Positions 43,781 through 52,748 of a stretch of 64,000 bases of DNA are shown here, one piece after another. Origin of the DNA: Myxococcales bacterium (lineage in GTDB: Bacteria > Myxococcota_A > Polyangia > Polyangiales > Polyangiaceae). Position 1 is the stretch's first letter. Each line of letters begins with the position of its first letter. The notes beneath the pieces were generated by a model. That model was not told where the DNA came from. It saw nothing but the letters and a program-made list of their open reading frames with translations, and did not search any database. The stretch lies in the NCBI GenBank assembly GCA_016706225.1, contig JADJKB010000003.1, positions 868,001 to 932,000 of the forward strand, given 5' to 3'. The translations under genes and the position numbers were made by a program.

Positions 43781-44977
43781 TCAGGGGCATCCGATCGTCA
43801 CGTCAACGGTCGCCGAGCTGAATTGAACTTTTTGACAGGTCGCTGGACAGAGCACGGCCGTCACACCCGTCGATTGTGGGAACCAGCCATCACCCGTGCA
43901 GGTGGGGCCGGTCACCTGCGGCAGCGCGGTTCCGCCGCTCAAGCTGAAGCTGACGTTCGAGCCGCCCGGGAGGACAAAACGACACGGGCGGACCGTGTTT
44001 TCGAGGGCGCTCTTGATTGCCGCAACCGTGTCGGTGCCGACGTTGACCGCTTGTTGGGTCCCGCCGCCGGAGGCGACGGCATTCTCGAGAGCCGTATCGC
44101 TGCCAGAAAGCATGACCATGTACGTCGATGCGCCGGGCCAGAAACTCGCTGCGATGCTCGACAGCTGGGACGGGCTCGAAGCGCACTGGTTGAGGATGGT
44201 AGCCACGTCGTTCACGTACACGATTTGGTACTGCACGTTGGGGTTGACGATCGCCAGGTCACCGAGCGCCTTCGCGGCGCCACGGACTGGGCCTTCGACG
44301 TTCGTTGCCGGGATGAACTGTGTGTTCTGGGTAATGGCCTGGTCCACCGCGCCCGCGTTTCCGGGAAGCGTGCCGATCGGCACGCTGGGGGTGTCCCAGG
44401 CGCTGCCATTGCAATTCGCGCCGTTGGTCGGTGCAAAGCCGAGCCCGAGCTTCGTTCCCGCGGCTACGCTGCCTGTCGCGAAACCCTGAACCGCCGAGCG
44501 AACGGCCGACCACTTGGAGCCTTGCATGCTGGTGCTGCGGTCGAGCATCAGATACGTCGTCACCGGCCGCGGTGCTGCGGCGGTCGTCGTGGGACATGTC
44601 GCGCCGCCGGTGCCGCCAGTTGCAGTCGTGCCGCCAGTCGCAGTCGTGCCGCCAGTCGCGGTCGTGCCGCCGCTCGCGCTCGTGCCGCCGCTCGCGCTCG
44701 TGCCGCCGCTCGCGCTCGTGCCGCCGCTCGCGCTCGTCCCACCGCTTGCGCTCGTCCCACCGCTTGCGCTCGTCCCGCCCTGGCCGGTAGTTCCACCCTG
44801 CCCGCTCGCTCCTCCGGTGGCGCCGCCGCTGCCGCCGCCCGAGGTCTTGCCCCCGGTGCCGGCACCGCCATCGTCCGCGCTTCCGCCAAGAAACTCGTCA
44901 TCGCCCGGGGCGAGAACCGAGCAACTCGCGAGCAATGCGCCGAAGGCGGCGAACATCGCGACCAGTCCCCGAGACAT
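43781..44977 (-). CDS. Lipoprotein with VWA domain and repeat-length spacer
   Basis: 398 residues. Leader MSRGLVAMFAAFGALLASC (lipobox), then a Gly/Ser/Thr spacer of about 100 residues, much of it tandem GGTSAS and GGTTAT hexapeptides. The von Willebrand A domain starts near residue 138 with the MIDAS motif LMLDRSTSM (DxSxS), followed by FAPTNGANCNG and VNDVATILNQC segments. Such proteins bind ligands through a divalent metal and are common on myxobacterial surfaces. A final beta-domain contains two Cys pairs (PTCTGDG; LCPATCQ). Function is probably adhesive or assembly-related. Confidence 0.85.
   Translation of the reverse strand: MSRGLVAMFAAFGALLASCSVLAPGDDEFLGGSADDGGAGTGGKTSGGGSGGATGGASGQGGTTGQGGTSASGGTSASGGTSASGGTSASGGTSASGGTSASGGTTATGGTTATGGTTATGGTGGATCPTTTAAAPRPVTTYLMLDRSTSMQGSKWSAVRSAVQGFATGSVAAGTKLGLGFAPTNGANCNGSAWDTPSVPIGTLPGNAGAVDQAITQNTQFIPATNVEGPVRGAAKALGDLAIVNPNVQYQIVYVNDVATILNQCASSPSQLSSIAASFWPGASTYMVMLSGSDTALENAVASGGGTQQAVNVGTDTVAAIKSALENTVRPCRFVLPGGSNVSFSLSGGTALPQVTGPTCTGDGWFPQSTGVTAVLCPATCQKVQFSSATVDVTIGCP
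44613..44774. repeat. Nine tandem 18 bp repeats encoding GGTSAS/GGTTAT
   Basis: Nine units of 18 bp (for example CCGCCGCTCGCGCTCGTG) run in frame through the spacer of the VWA lipoprotein. Units 4-6 are identical and 8-9 are identical, the pattern left by slippage or unequal crossing-over. Length changes would alter the spacer by six residues without shifting the frame. Confidence 0.9.
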
Positions 44978-45156
44978 CCCCCTTTATAACATCCCTCGGG
45001 GGCGGCGCCCCCACCGCGTTGCCCGCGAAGTCATTGGCGTGGTTCTTCGGGTCGATCGTGAGCCGACGCTGGCTCAGCAAATCCAATCGCGCAGTTCTCA
45101 TGATCAGTTGGAGTGGAGCGCTGATACGGAGAGCGGCGTGGTATTCTGAGGGCGCA

Positions 45157-46719
45157 ATGAAGCTGCGCCTCGCTCTCGGCCTCGCGCTCTCGCTCTCGCT
45201 GGTGCCTGCCTGCGGCGCCGAGCCACCGCCGTCCGAGCCGCCTGGCCCCGTTGCGAACCACGTCGAGCGCGTTGCGACGACCGAAGGCGTGCCCACCGCT
45301 CTGGTGCTGGCCATCGCCGCCGTGGAACAGGGCCTGGCCCTGCCGCGGTTCCGCTCGCCGTCGCCCGACGATCACGTGCCGGTCGCCGGCATCCTCGAGC
45401 TGCGCCACGGCAGCTTGAACACTCTCGCCCTCGGAGCAAAGTTGATGGGCAGCGACGAGCGCAGTCTGCAAGCCGACACGGATCTCGGCACCGAGGCTGG
45501 CATCCGCGTTCTCGCGAGCCTCGGTCCGAGGGGCGAGTCGCGCGTGGCCGCCTGGAGAGCAGCCATCGCCGAGCTTTCCGGCCTGAGCGGTCGCGAGCGC
45601 GAGCGCTACGTCGCCGAGGTGTTTCGCGTGCTCTACTTCGGCGGGAGCTTCCCCGCCCGCGACGGTGAGCGCGTCCGGGTCGCGCCGCATCCAGAAATTC
45701 CGCCCGCCTATCTGATCACGCCGCCCCCGAGCCACCTGCTGGCTCCGGACTTTCCGGGCTCCGAGTGGTTTGCCACGGACTGCAACGGCAAGTGCACCGA
45801 CAATCGTCCCGACGGCAACGCCTCGGTCGACACTATCTTGGTCCACGACACCGAAGGCGGCTGGAACGCATCCGTGGCCACCTTGCAATTCGACGCTGGC
45901 AAGAGCGTCCACTACATCATCGATGCCGACGGCTCGCGCTGGGGCCAATTCATCCCCGAGACCTACACGGGTTGGCACGCCGGCAACTGGTGTTACAACA
46001 AACACAGCATCGGCATCGAGCACGTTGGCTTTGTGTCCAACAAGGACGGTTACGCAACCGCGCTCTACCAAAAGAGCGCCGAAATGGTGCTCAACATCAA
46101 GACCCGCTGGCCGACGCTGATCCTGGACCGGGATCACGTCGTGGGTCACTACCAGGTGCCGAACGGCACGAAGATCGCCGAGTGCGGACCACCCTGCAGC
46201 GACGGACTCGACGCCTGCGAAAAGAACACCAGCTACGGCGGCGCCTCGCACCACACGGATCCCGGCTACCAATGGCAGTGGTGCCAGTACATGGAGCTGC
46301 TCGGTGCGAGCTGTCACTGCAACGACGCCTGGCCACTGTGGAACTGCACCAACGATCACACGCAGGCCTGGCGCTGCAACTCTGGCAGCCTGGAAAAGCA
46401 GGTGTGCGCTGAGGGTTGCGACGTGATGCCTTCCGGACAGAACGACGTGTGCCATGAGGCGCCCGACGCGGGTGCGGGAGGCGCGAGCGGAGCGGCCGGC
46501 GCGCCTGCGGGCGGTGGCGGTGGCACTGCAGGCTCCAGCTCGGGTGGCGCCGGGGGTTCTACGACCCAGCCCGACGCCGGCAGTGCTACCGGCGGCAAAC
46601 AGACCAAGAAGGCCGCCGAGGACGATCTTGGATGCGCCTGTCGGGCAGCGCCACGTCGCGAAACACCGTGGGCCGCTCTGACGTTGCTACTCTTGGCGCT
46701 GCGACGTCGCGGCGGATGA
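45157..46719 (+). CDS. Secreted N-acetylmuramoyl-L-alanine amidase with Cys-TM-Arg tail
   Basis: 520 residues from the ATG at 45157; upstream in-frame codons are not leader-like. Signal peptide MKLRLALGLALSLSLVPAC. Residues about 35-170 are helical, with a lysozyme-like look (TTEGVPTALVLAIAAVEQG). The amidase_2 domain begins near 210, with zinc ligands in LVHDTEGGW (His), NKHSIGIEHVGF and GASHHTDPGYQWQW. Then come a Cys-rich stretch, a Gly/Ser spacer and the tail CACRAAPRRETPWAALTLLL ending LRRRGG, a MYXO-CTERM-type signal. It should cut the amide bond between muramic acid and the stem peptide, displayed at the cell surface. Confidence 0.88.
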   Translation: MKLRLALGLALSLSLVPACGAEPPPSEPPGPVANHVERVATTEGVPTALVLAIAAVEQGLALPRFRSPSPDDHVPVAGILELRHGSLNTLALGAKLMGSDERSLQADTDLGTEAGIRVLASLGPRGESRVAAWRAAIAELSGLSGRERERYVAEVFRVLYFGGSFPARDGERVRVAPHPEIPPAYLITPPPSHLLAPDFPGSEWFATDCNGKCTDNRPDGNASVDTILVHDTEGGWNASVATLQFDAGKSVHYIIDADGSRWGQFIPETYTGWHAGNWCYNKHSIGIEHVGFVSNKDGYATALYQKSAEMVLNIKTRWPTLILDRDHVVGHYQVPNGTKIAECGPPCSDGLDACEKNTSYGGASHHTDPGYQWQWCQYMELLGASCHCNDAWPLWNCTNDHTQAWRCNSGSLEKQVCAEGCDVMPSGQNDVCHEAPDAGAGGASGAAGAPAGGGGGTAGSSSGGAGGSTTQPDAGSATGGKQTKKAAEDDLGCACRAAPRRETPWAALTLLLLALRRRGG

Positions 46720-46932
46720 CAATCGACCCGAACGCCGCGACTCCGTCAACGTCAACACGGTCAGATGCGCTGCGGGCAGCCCGAGACGGGCCGCTCGCCG
46801 GTTGGGGTCTCTGTGAACGGCTTGGTTGAAACAAGTTCTTTCATGAGTCGACTCCAGCTTGAATGCACTCAGCCGCAGAGCGGAGCGCGCGACGCGTCAG
46901 TGGATCGCGCGCTCGTTTGCGAAGGGATATGA

Positions 46933-47460
46933 TCAACCCTCGGGTGGCAGGAGCACGGCATCGATCACGTGAATCACGCCGTTCGACGCGACGATGTCGG
47001 TCTGAACGACCTTCACCGAGTCGTTCAAGATCACCGCTCCGTCTACGATCTTGATGCTGACCTCGGCCCCGTTGACCGTCTTCGCAGCCGACAGCGTCAC
47101 GACGCTCTCAGCACGGACGTCGCCGCTCACGACGTGGTAGGTGAGGATGTCAGCGAGCGCCTGTTTGTTCTCGGGCTTCAGCAGCGTGTCGATGGTCCCG
47201 GCCGGCAACTTGGCGAACGCTTCGTCGGTCGGCGCAAACACCGTGAATGGGCCCGGCCCGCTCAGCGTCTCGACCAGGCTCGCCGCCTCGACGGCCGCGA
47301 CCAGGGTCTTGAAGCTGCCCGCGGCTTGCGCGGTCTGGATGATCGAGTTTTGCTGGGTCTGGTTCGACGGATTGGACGAGTCGTCGTCGGATCCGCAGCC
47401 AAAAACCCCAACTCCAAGAGCAATGACGAGTGCACTAGCGAAGCGAGATGCGATTTTCAT
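46933..47460 (-). CDS. Fasciclin (FAS1) domain lipoprotein
   Basis: 175 residues; ATG preceded by GGAGG. Leader [22 protein letters not shown] (lipobox), a short Asp/Ser/Asn spacer, then one FAS1 domain with both conserved motifs: [15 protein letters not shown] (H1) and [13 protein letters not shown] (H2). FAS1 lipoproteins mediate adhesion or are induced by stress or light in various bacteria; the role here is not shown. A strong palindrome sits 21 bp upstream of the start. Codon use and lower GC around the promoter differ from neighbours. Confidence 0.92.
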   Translation of the reverse strand: MKIASRFASALVIALGVGVFGCGSDDDSSNPSNQTQQNSIIQTAQAAGSFKTLVAAVEAASLVETLSGPGPFTVFAPTDEAFAKLPAGTIDTLLKPENKQALADILTYHVVSGDVRAESVVTLSAAKTVNGAEVSIKIVDGAVILNDSVKVVQTDIVASNGVIHVIDAVLLPPEG

Positions 47461-47480
47461 GATGAGCCTCCGTTGATACT

Positions 47481-47504
47481 TTGTCTAATACTCACATTAG
47501 ACAA
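47481..47504. promoter_or_regulatory. Perfect 9 bp inverted repeat upstream of fasciclin gene
   Basis: TTGTCTAAT (47481-47489) and ATTAGACAA (47496-47504) are exact reverse complements with a 6-base spacer, in AT-rich DNA 21-44 bp upstream of the fasciclin ATG. The position overlaps where the promoter should be, so a dimeric repressor is the simplest reading. A weaker pair, TAGGT-N9-ACCTA, follows at 47527-47545. Confidence 0.6.
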
Positions 47505-47693
47505 TTATGTTTCACCGGGTCTCACATAGGTCGTACTTTCACCTACCTGCTTGGATTTGCACCCCTCTCCCTTGCCCATGAGAGGCCGCGTCCCCAGGCG
47601 GTCGTGCCCAAGCCGCTTCGTCTCGCGGAGCGTCTGCGCGGGGCGGACGCCCACGGCGTCGACTTCAATTTGATCGCGGCCTGGCGCGGCTCG

Positions 47694-48083
47694 TCAGTTC
47701 GGCCACGCGCTCAGTCTGCCCAAATCGTAGACGGTGAAACCACGCTCGCGCAGCAGCTCGGCTGCCTGGCGCGAACGAGCGCCGACGGCGCAATAGGTGA
47801 CGACCGGGCGCGACCTGTCCAGCTCCGCGATGCGCGAGCCAAGCTCACCCACCGGGATGTTCTTCGCCGGACCAGCGTGACCGGCGGCGTACTCGTCGGC
47901 CGTGCGCACGTCGAGCAACGTGGCACCCTCGCTGACGAGCTGTTTGGCGCGGGCGCCGTCGACTCGTCCCTCCGCCTGGGCGGTCACACCAGAACCCGAC
48001 GCTCGCGTGCCGTCGCCCGCCTCACACGCAGAGGCAGATAGGCCGAGGACCAAGAGGACCGACAGGGACGAAGGACGCAGCAT
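47694..48083 (-). CDS. Rhodanese-domain lipoprotein
   Basis: 129 residues from the internal ATG at 48083, which gives the leader MLRPSSLSVLLVLGLSASAC (lipobox). One rhodanese domain: LLDVRTADEYAAGHAGPAKN near the start and the active-site loop VVTYCAVGARS with catalytic Cys, followed by AAELLRERGFTVYDLGR. It may transfer sulfane sulfur or act as a periplasmic thiol protein; anchoring at the envelope is inferred from the lipobox. Confidence 0.88.
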   Translation of the reverse strand: MLRPSSLSVLLVLGLSASACEAGDGTRASGSGVTAQAEGRVDGARAKQLVSEGATLLDVRTADEYAAGHAGPAKNIPVGELGSRIAELDRSRPVVTYCAVGARSRQAAELLRERGFTVYDLGRLSAWPN

Positions 48084-48395
48084 CGCGGGGGATCTGGTAC
48101 CAAATCTGCCGGGCGTCAAACGCCGAGGCGTGGCGGCCCGTGAAGACGTTGGTGTCCCCGGCGCACCTGGGATAGCAAACCGCGCTTGGAAGCTGAATCA
48201 GCGGGGGACACAACGCCGGCGGCGACGGCGGTGCACGGCGCGCGAGCGCTCTTCTATTTTCTCATCGCCGAGCTCTGTCTCTCGCTCGTGAGCATGCTCG
48301 TCGCGCGCCTCTCGTTCGCTGTGGGAACGGCGCTCGGCACGACTGCCGTCAACGAGTTCTTCAAGGTTCAGAGGCGCGCTCGAGCGGTCGCGCCA
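48084..48395. other. 312 bp gap without a supported gene
   Basis: A plus-strand frame from 48186 encodes one hydrophobic stretch (ALFYFLIAELCLSLVSMLVA) but continues as Arg-rich antisense of the next gene, with no ribosome site, so I do not call it. No repeat, RNA or clear promoter seen. Confidence 0.4.
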
Positions 48396-48905
48396 TCACA
48401 GGCAGCTGCACAGCGGATTCGCGGACTGACACTTGCAGGGTCGAGCTGCCGACGAGACCGGCGCGGCAGGCGCAGGTGCGGGCGTGACTCGGCATCGCCC
48501 GGCGCAGGCGGGAAGGTGCTGATTGCACCAGGCGCTCAAGGTATCGACGCCAGCGTCGCCGCGCAGCTTGGGCGGCAGACATCCCTCCGGGACGTCCCCG
48601 GTGGTGCCAACGAGCAACACACCTCGGACGCGCGAACCGTCGGTGCAGGCCACGACGCAGCGCGGCTCCTGCGCCGTCAGGGCGTGGCGGGGCAGAGCGC
48701 CGTACTGCTTCTCCAGTCGGGCGATCTCGAGTTGGTTTCGGAAGCGCTGGCGCTCGGCACGCGTGTCACCCTGATCCTCGACGGGCCCACCAGGCGAAAG
48801 CGACGGAGCGGTCGCTTGCCCCGCGTCCCCAGGCAGCGGTGGCGACTCCCGACGTGAACAGGCCGCGCACACCAGCGCGGCGCCCCAGAGCTTCGAGACC
48901 CGCAT
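48396..48905 (-). CDS. Lipoprotein, unknown
   Basis: 169 residues. Leader MRVSKLWGAALVCAAC (lipobox), a polar spacer with a short helical charged segment (RAERQRFRNQLEIARLEKQY), a Cys-containing core (RCVVACTDGSRVRG; GCLPPKL; WCNQHLPACAGRC), and a Cys-rich end (PCKCQSANPLCSCL). Twelve or so cysteines suggest extensive disulfides. It lies 46 bp downstream of the flippase gene and may share its transcript. Confidence 0.65.
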   Translation of the reverse strand: MRVSKLWGAALVCAACSRRESPPLPGDAGQATAPSLSPGGPVEDQGDTRAERQRFRNQLEIARLEKQYGALPRHALTAQEPRCVVACTDGSRVRGVLLVGTTGDVPEGCLPPKLRGDAGVDTLSAWCNQHLPACAGRCRVTPAPAPAAPVSSAARPCKCQSANPLCSCL

Positions 48906-48951
48906 CGCCGCGCAGCATACCGCAGGCGCCCGAGCGCCCGCACCAACGCGC

Positions 48952-50265
48952 TCAGCGCGTCAAGAACCAGAGGGCCCCACCCAGCGCAGCGCTCGGGACC
49001 AGCGCCAGCAGAACCTCGCGCAAGATCCGGAACGGGCTGATCCCGGTGAGAGCGCGCACACCCCAGAACCAGGTCGGCAGCGTGGTGGCGATGGCGGCGA
49101 GCACGACCCAGCACGCGCCCTCGAGGCCGTAGCGCGCGCACGCAGGCCAGATCAGCGCCAAGGTCAGGACGAAGCGCGGCAAGTTCATCTTCACGTCGAG
49201 GTCGGGACGTCCGAGACCCTGGAAGATCGGGCCCGCGAGGGCCGCGAAACAACGCACGAAACCCGCCACTACCAGGATACGGACCAGCGGCACGATGGCC
49301 TGCCACTTGCTGCCGATCACGTGCGTCACGAACAGCGGAATGAGAGACCAGATGATCGCCGTGGACACTCCCCCGAGCAGCAGGGTCGTGCGCGTGACGC
49401 GCAAGAACGCCTTTCTGAGCTCCTCCTTGTCGTGCTGCAGGCGAGCGTAGGTCGGGAAGCTCACGCGTGAGATGACGTGGGTGACGTTGGTGGCTGGGAA
49501 CATCGCCACGCTGTAAGCGAGCTGGTAAAAACCGAGCGCAGTCAGCCCCAGGAACTTGCTCACGAAGATGTCGTCACCCTTGATGATGACAAACCCCATG
49601 AACGTCATGCCGGTGATCCAGCGTCCGTAGCTCAAGAGCTGCCGGAGCTTCGGCGGATCCCAGGCCAGCCGCGGGCGATAGGGCTGTGACACGTAAGAGA
49701 TGACGACGTGCGCCACCGCGCCGCCGACGTACGCGATGGAGAGCGCCCAGACGTTGCGCAGGAAGAGCACGGCTGGCACGTAGACCAGGACACTCATCGC
49801 GGTCTGGCCCAGCTTGATGGCGAACTGCGTCCGGAAGTCGAGCTTCCGATCGAAGAACACCGTGCCGATGTTGTGCAGGCCGTGAATGACGATGTAGAGC
49901 GACGACACCATCAAGAGCCCGGTGAGGCGCGGCTCGGCATAGAACCGCGACAAGAGCGGAGCGGCCAGACACAAGAGCAACGCGATGCCGCTGCCGCGGA
50001 AGACGTGCCAGGTCCAGGCGACATCGAGCAGCGGCTCGACGTCGCGGTCCTTCTGCACCAGCGCCTGGCTGAAACCACTGGTGGTCAGCGAGTCGAGCAC
50101 CGCAATGGCCAGGGTCACGATGCCCATCAGGCCGAAGTCCGCGGGCGAGAGCACGCGCGCGCCGACGATGCTGGTTACCAGCGAGCCAAGCCCCGCGAGC
50201 ACCTCGCCCAGCGTGACCCAGGCCGCTCCGGTGACCAGCGCTCGTCCGACGCGGGCCTCGGTCAT
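48952..50265 (-). CDS. Oligosaccharide flippase family protein (Wzx-like)
   Basis: 437 residues with about 12 hydrophobic helices and no signal peptide, the usual size of Wzx/MOP-family lipid-linked sugar flippases. The N-terminus is characteristic: GAAWVTLGEVLAGLGSLVTS and GARVLSPADFGLMGIVTL, followed by SQALVQKDRD. It should translocate undecaprenyl-linked sugar units across the inner membrane for surface polysaccharide. The upstream methyltransferase gene ends 7 bp before its ATG, so the two probably act in one glycan pathway, although no glycosyltransferases are nearby. Confidence 0.9.
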   Translation of the reverse strand: MTEARVGRALVTGAAWVTLGEVLAGLGSLVTSIVGARVLSPADFGLMGIVTLAIAVLDSLTTSGFSQALVQKDRDVEPLLDVAWTWHVFRGSGIALLLCLAAPLLSRFYAEPRLTGLLMVSSLYIVIHGLHNIGTVFFDRKLDFRTQFAIKLGQTAMSVLVYVPAVLFLRNVWALSIAYVGGAVAHVVISYVSQPYRPRLAWDPPKLRQLLSYGRWITGMTFMGFVIIKGDDIFVSKFLGLTALGFYQLAYSVAMFPATNVTHVISRVSFPTYARLQHDKEELRKAFLRVTRTTLLLGGVSTAIIWSLIPLFVTHVIGSKWQAIVPLVRILVVAGFVRCFAALAGPIFQGLGRPDLDVKMNLPRFVLTLALIWPACARYGLEGACWVVLAAIATTLPTWFWGVRALTGISPFRILREVLLALVPSAALGGALWFLTR

Positions 50266-50272
50266 GTCTTGC

Positions 50273-50905
50273 TCACCGCCGCACGCGGCAACGGAAGAAG
50301 CGATGCCAGGCGTCTTCTTCGATGCGCGGAGTCGCCTCCACGGTCAGGCCGGCCGCCTCGATTTCCGAAAGGATGCGCCCGAGCGGGTAGCCCCTTTTTC
50401 CGATCTCCCAGTAGTGCTCCCCGTCGAATTGATGCTCTGGCATTCGACGCGCGGGCAGATCGAAGAATTTACTCACCAACCTCTTGCGGAACCCCCACTC
50501 GAAATGGATCCGCGCGTAGGGCGTGACGTCGGGCACGCTGATGAGCACCCACTTCTCGGCCACCCGTGCCAGCTCCTTGACCGCACGGTGGAACTTCTCG
50601 AAGGGCAGATGCTCGAGCGTCTCGAAGCAGCACACCACGTCGAACTGGCGCTCGCGGAACGGCAGTGACTCGATCAGCGCGACAGTGTCGGGCTCGAGGC
50701 GAGCGTCCGCGTCGACGGTGTGCACGTTGAAGCCGCGCTGGCGCAGGTACCGATGCACGAACCCGTTGCCGATGCCGATCTCGAGCACACTCTTCGGATG
50801 CAGTCGCACCACCTCGTGGATCTGCGTCCAGTAGGAGATGAAGCGCTCTTTGTGGTCGTACTCGAGGTCGTAGTGCTCGGGCGCGACTTGGGGTCGGAAG
50901 TCCAT
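50273..50905 (-). CDS. SAM-dependent methyltransferase (class I)
   Basis: 210 residues. SAM-binding motif I SVLEIGIGNG near residues 38-47, acidic loop VDADARLEPD, and post-motif FDVVCCFETLEHLPF; the fold is a Methyltransf_11/25-like Rossmann type. Cytosolic, no membrane segment. Position directly upstream of a flippase suggests sugar or lipid-linked glycan methylation, but the acceptor cannot be read from sequence. Confidence 0.88.
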   Translation of the reverse strand: MDFRPQVAPEHYDLEYDHKERFISYWTQIHEVVRLHPKSVLEIGIGNGFVHRYLRQRGFNVHTVDADARLEPDTVALIESLPFRERQFDVVCCFETLEHLPFEKFHRAVKELARVAEKWVLISVPDVTPYARIHFEWGFRKRLVSKFFDLPARRMPEHQFDGEHYWEIGKRGYPLGRILSEIEAAGLTVEATPRIEEDAWHRFFRCRVRR

Positions 50906-51010
50906 CGGCTCCGCCCGAAACTACGGCGAGCGGCCAGGTTGGTCCAGCAAAGCGGGTGAGACTGGCGGCCCCCCCGGGAGCGGGTCGTGAATTTCGGAGC
51001 GTGAACCCAC

Positions 51011-52528
51011 TCAGCGCCGTGGTTTCAAGGCTCGGCTGCCCAAGCCCAACCGCCGCCGCGAGAGCGCCAGCGCGCCGATCAACAGGAGCGCGAGGTGATG
51101 CGCCTCTCCAGCGCCGCGCGGCGTACCAACGCTGCACCCTCCGTCGACCGCCTCGGTGTCCCCAGCGGCGGGCGGCGCTCCCTGACCCTCGGGCGGCGCT
51201 TCGGTCTCACTCGCACCCCCGCAAGCCAGCTTGTCGTGGTCGTCCGCGCCGGGGCAGACGTCAGTGGTATCCGGCACGCCGTCGCCGTCATCGTCGTCGT
51301 CGCAGGCGTCGCCTTCGCCATCCGCGTCGGTGTCGGTTTGGTCCGCGTCGGCGATGCCCGGGCAGTCGTCCTCGCTGTCGGCCACGCCATCCCCGTCAGT
51401 ATCGGTGTCCGGATCACAGGCGTCCCCTTCGCCGTCGTGATCGCTGTCCGCTTGGGATGGATCCGAGATCAGCGGACAGACGTCGATGGCGTCGGCGATT
51501 CCGTCGCCATCGTCGTCGTCGTCGCACGCATCACCCTTGCCGTCCTTGTCCGTGTCGGTCTGCGCGGCGTCGGCCACCGTCGGACACACATCCGTCGCGT
51601 CCGGGAAACCATCGGCGTCGTCGTCCAGCTCGCAGGCGTCTCCCTTGCCGTCCTTGTCCGTGTCAGCCTGGTTCGCGTTCTTCACCGTGGGACAGTTGTC
51701 CTTGGTATCCGCGAGGCCGTCTCCGTCGTCGTCGCTGTCACACGTATCACCCTTGCCGTCCTTGTCCGTGTCGGTCTGGTTGGCATTCTTCACCGTCGGA
51801 CAGTTGTCCTTGGTGTCCGCCACTCCGTCGCCATCGTCGTCGGTGTCGCAGGCGTCGCCCTTGCCGTCTTTGTCGGAGTCGGTCTGAGCCGCGTTCTTGA
51901 CCGTCGGACAGTTGTCCTTGGTGTCGTTCACGCCGTCGTCGTCCTTGTCGAGGTCGTTGCACGGGCCGGTGCCGTTGTCGGTGCCCCACCACTCCCAGTG
52001 CCAGAGCTCGCTGGGCACTGTGCGCTTGAAGCCGTAGCTGCCCGCGTGTTTCGACATCCACGAATAGACCCCCGCGCTCGAGGTGTTGAGATCCAGCGCG
52101 TGCCCGGATTGATGGTTGCTGTAGCCCGGCTTCGCCGCAAGGTTACAGCTGTTGCAGCTGCAGCTCGTGTAGCAACCGTAGAGGTACTTCTGCTCATCCA
52201 TCGTGCGGAAGCCACTCACCACTCGGATCTGCACGCCAGCGGCCGCCGCCGACTTGGCCATCTTCATGTACGCGTTGGCGGTCTTCCACTCGACCTTCTT
52301 GCCGTCGACGGTCACGACCTCGATCTTGAACGCGCTCCCGCTCTTGTATCCGGTCGCCGTCGACATGTTGCAGGACAGGCTCGAGAGCGGCTCGGTGACG
52401 ACCCCGAGGTCCTCCGGCTCACTCTCGTGGTCGACGAGATCGTCCTCCACCTGACCCGCGGCACATCCCGTGAGCACCACCAACACGACCAGGAGTGCGA
52501 TCCGAAACAGCTGGCTTACGTGACGCAT
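51011..52528 (-). CDS. Secreted VanY-like D,D-carboxypeptidase with thrombospondin type 3 repeats
   Basis: 505 residues. Leader MRHVSQLFRIALLVVLVVLT then GC (lipobox). The M15B peptidase domain covers about 50-190: VVSGFRTMDEQKYLY, the zinc motif SNHQSGHALDLN near 139, and WHWEWWG near 179. Next come six full TSP3 repeats of about 36 residues plus a partial (CPTVKNANQTDTDKDGKGD type), dense in Asp and expected to bind many Ca2+. The end has DGGCSVGTPRGAG, a hydrophobic helix (HLALLLIGALAL) and SRRR, a MYXO-CTERM-type tail. It should trim D-Ala from peptidoglycan while held at the surface by a calcium-stiffened stalk. Confidence 0.92.
   Translation of the reverse strand: MRHVSQLFRIALLVVLVVLTGCAAGQVEDDLVDHESEPEDLGVVTEPLSSLSCNMSTATGYKSGSAFKIEVVTVDGKKVEWKTANAYMKMAKSAAAAGVQIRVVSGFRTMDEQKYLYGCYTSCSCNSCNLAAKPGYSNHQSGHALDLNTSSAGVYSWMSKHAGSYGFKRTVPSELWHWEWWGTDNGTGPCNDLDKDDDGVNDTKDNCPTVKNAAQTDSDKDGKGDACDTDDDGDGVADTKDNCPTVKNANQTDTDKDGKGDTCDSDDDGDGLADTKDNCPTVKNANQADTDKDGKGDACELDDDADGFPDATDVCPTVADAAQTDTDKDGKGDACDDDDDGDGIADAIDVCPLISDPSQADSDHDGEGDACDPDTDTDGDGVADSEDDCPGIADADQTDTDADGEGDACDDDDDGDGVPDTTDVCPGADDHDKLACGGASETEAPPEGQGAPPAAGDTEAVDGGCSVGTPRGAGEAHHLALLLIGALALSRRRLGLGSRALKPRR
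51230..51960. repeat. Tandem ~108 bp repeats encoding TSP3 calcium-binding units
   Basis: About six and a half units of ~108 bp in the peptidase gene. Units 1-3 are nearly identical at the DNA level around the NCPTVKN codons, later units more diverged, consistent with recent internal duplication at the N-terminal end of the array. Confidence 0.85.
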
Positions 52529-52748
52529 CGATTGGACCTTGGGTACGGAGAGAGCACATCCCGGGCCAGAGCCGCCCCGCCACCCCCGACCTGGCGATCA
52601 GGCGACAATTTGTGACTTCTGGCCGGCCGAGCCGGTCCAGACGCGCCGGCACGCCAACTCCCGGTTGGCGGCTCGGAAACGGGGCGTTGTCGCCGAGAAC
52701 CGAAACTTGCACTGTCCGGCCCCCGTCGCTATGCCGCGGGGGCAGCGC

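Noticed and set aside
44613..44774. Possible CRISPR array
   Set aside because: Eighteen-base units with no spacers, in frame inside a lipoprotein linker; they are coding repeats.
48186..48857. Plus-strand frame with a hydrophobic stretch
   Set aside because: After the first 70 codons it is the antisense of a lipoprotein gene and turns Arg-rich; no ribosome site.
52539..52748. Longer N-terminus for the NAGPA-like protein
   Set aside because: The extra 70 residues are Pro/Arg-rich and would hide the signal peptide that begins at 52749.
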